Program-made: the position numbers and the translations under genes
In this document: positions 5,684 to 5,986 of the stretch, piece by piece
How positions within the stretch are numbered: position 1 is the first letter of the stretch
Layout of the letters: each line of letters starts with the position of its first letter
The notes under the pieces: generated by a model
Told to the model about the DNA's origin: nothing
Database searches by the model: none
Seen by the model: the letters and a program-made list of their open reading frames with translations, nothing else
NCBI GenBank assembly: GCA_002497965.1
Contig: DAFR01000129.1
Span: 1 to 5,986 of the forward strand
Source: Methanomicrobiaceae archaeon UBA436
Lineage (GTDB): Archaea; Halobacteriota; Methanomicrobia; Methanomicrobiales; Methanoculleaceae
Direction of reading: 5' to 3'
DNA: 5,986 bases

Positions 5684-5986
5684 ATGGACCCCTTAGCGTT
5701 CATCGAAGGTTATCTTTCCGATTCAGAGAACGGCATGAAGACCGCATCACCTGGTTCCTCAACCAGGTGATGCTCGCAGAGGCCCTCCAGCAGGCAGGAG
5801 CCACCCAGTACGAACGCACCGATGCACGGAAGGCGCATCGGAACGACTACAAGGATCGGTCTCTCAAGACCCGAAGTTCCGGGAGTTTCCCGTTCGAGAT
5901 GCAGGTCTTCGGGCGCTATGCCCGGGTGGAGAAGGCTCAGGTGAACGCAATCGTCAAATCCTGCCACCAGGGGTTTTCAACGAGAA
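5684..5986 (+). pseudogene. IS256/mutator-type transposase, decayed N-terminal part, continues past window end
   Basis: An ATG at 5684 with ribosome site AAAGGAG (5667-5673) opens MDPLAFIEGYLSDSENGMKT, which then stops at TGA 5768-5770. The protein continues in another frame from about 5743: ITWFLNQVMLAEALQQAGAT, then YERTDARKAHRNDYKDRSLK, the start of an IS256-type (mutator, DDE) transposase. After SLKTR the segment expected between the RNGYKDRSLKTR block and FREFPFE (a GELTL-like stretch) is missing, so about ten codons were lost near 5871-5875. A C-run at 5889-5891 seems to carry one extra base, after which FPFEMQVFGRYARVEKAQVN and SCHQGFSTR reach the window end. The catalytic Asp and Glu residues would lie to the right, outside the window. 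The family moves by cut-and-paste or copy-out with short terminal repeats. With a frameshift and a deletion this copy cannot make active transposase. Confidence 0.8.
5744..5773. repeat. Perfect 13-bp inverted repeat inside the transposase coding sequence
   Basis: GCATCACCTGGTT (5744-5756) and AACCAGGTGATGC (5761-5773) are exact inverted copies around a 4-nt loop CCTC. It encodes the ITWFLNQVM stretch and begins right at the first frame break. In RNA it would be a very stable hairpin about 60 nt after the start codon. Confidence 0.75.

Noticed and set aside
5735..5775. Programmed -1 frameshift in the transposase
   Set aside because: The shift direction fits -1 and a hairpin follows, but there is no slippery heptamer, there is almost no spacer before the stem, and IS256-type transposases are normally a single frame. 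A second lesion further on points to decay.

Overview
The window looks like a chromosomal segment of a methanogenic archaeon, most likely of the Methanomicrobiales (Methanoculleus-like). That is an inference from several signs: a tungstate/molybdate-type ABC ATPase C-terminus, a stand-alone rubredoxin, a HerA/DUF87-type ATPase, a DUF5518-type membrane protein, Shine-Dalgarno sites of the GGTGAT type, and an archaeal TATA box (TTTATATA) about 40 bp before a start codon. No rRNA, tRNA or CRISPR array was recognised.

Layout. At 1-462 (+) is the 3' end of an ABC transporter ATP-binding gene (WtpC/ModC type, TOBE domain). It converges on a short rubredoxin gene at 652-810 (-), with a GC-rich hairpin and a perfect 14-bp palindrome in between. 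Upstream of the rubredoxin, on the same strand, lie a 532-residue HerA/DUF87-like ATPase (896-2494) and a DHA2-type MFS drug-efflux-like transporter (2569-3960, GTG start). The three minus-strand genes are 74-85 bp apart and each has a plausible promoter or ribosome site, so they may be separate units rather than one tight operon.

Divergent from the DHA2 transporter, across a 109-bp region holding an 8-bp-arm inverted repeat, is a second MFS transporter (4070-5129, +). It is clearly dead: it has an internal deletion that removed the motif A region, at least three frame changes and an in-frame amber stop. It converges on a small glycine-rich DUF5518-type membrane protein (5175-5513, -), with a long imperfect hairpin between them that could end both transcripts. 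The right edge carries the decayed 5' part of an IS256/mutator-type transposase (5684 to the window end, +), with a frameshift, a small internal deletion and a perfect 13-bp inverted repeat inside the coding sequence.

How it fits together. The genes form no obvious single pathway. The left side is housekeeping or accessory (metal-oxyanion uptake, electron carrier, DNA or nucleoprotein ATPase, efflux). The right third (about 4.0-6.0 kb) shows gene decay and insertion-sequence debris. I see no convincing new multi-gene system. The most unusual intact item is the ATPase C-terminal half, where two copies of an 'LEP...Y.P...DGCTG' module flank a predicted winged helix.
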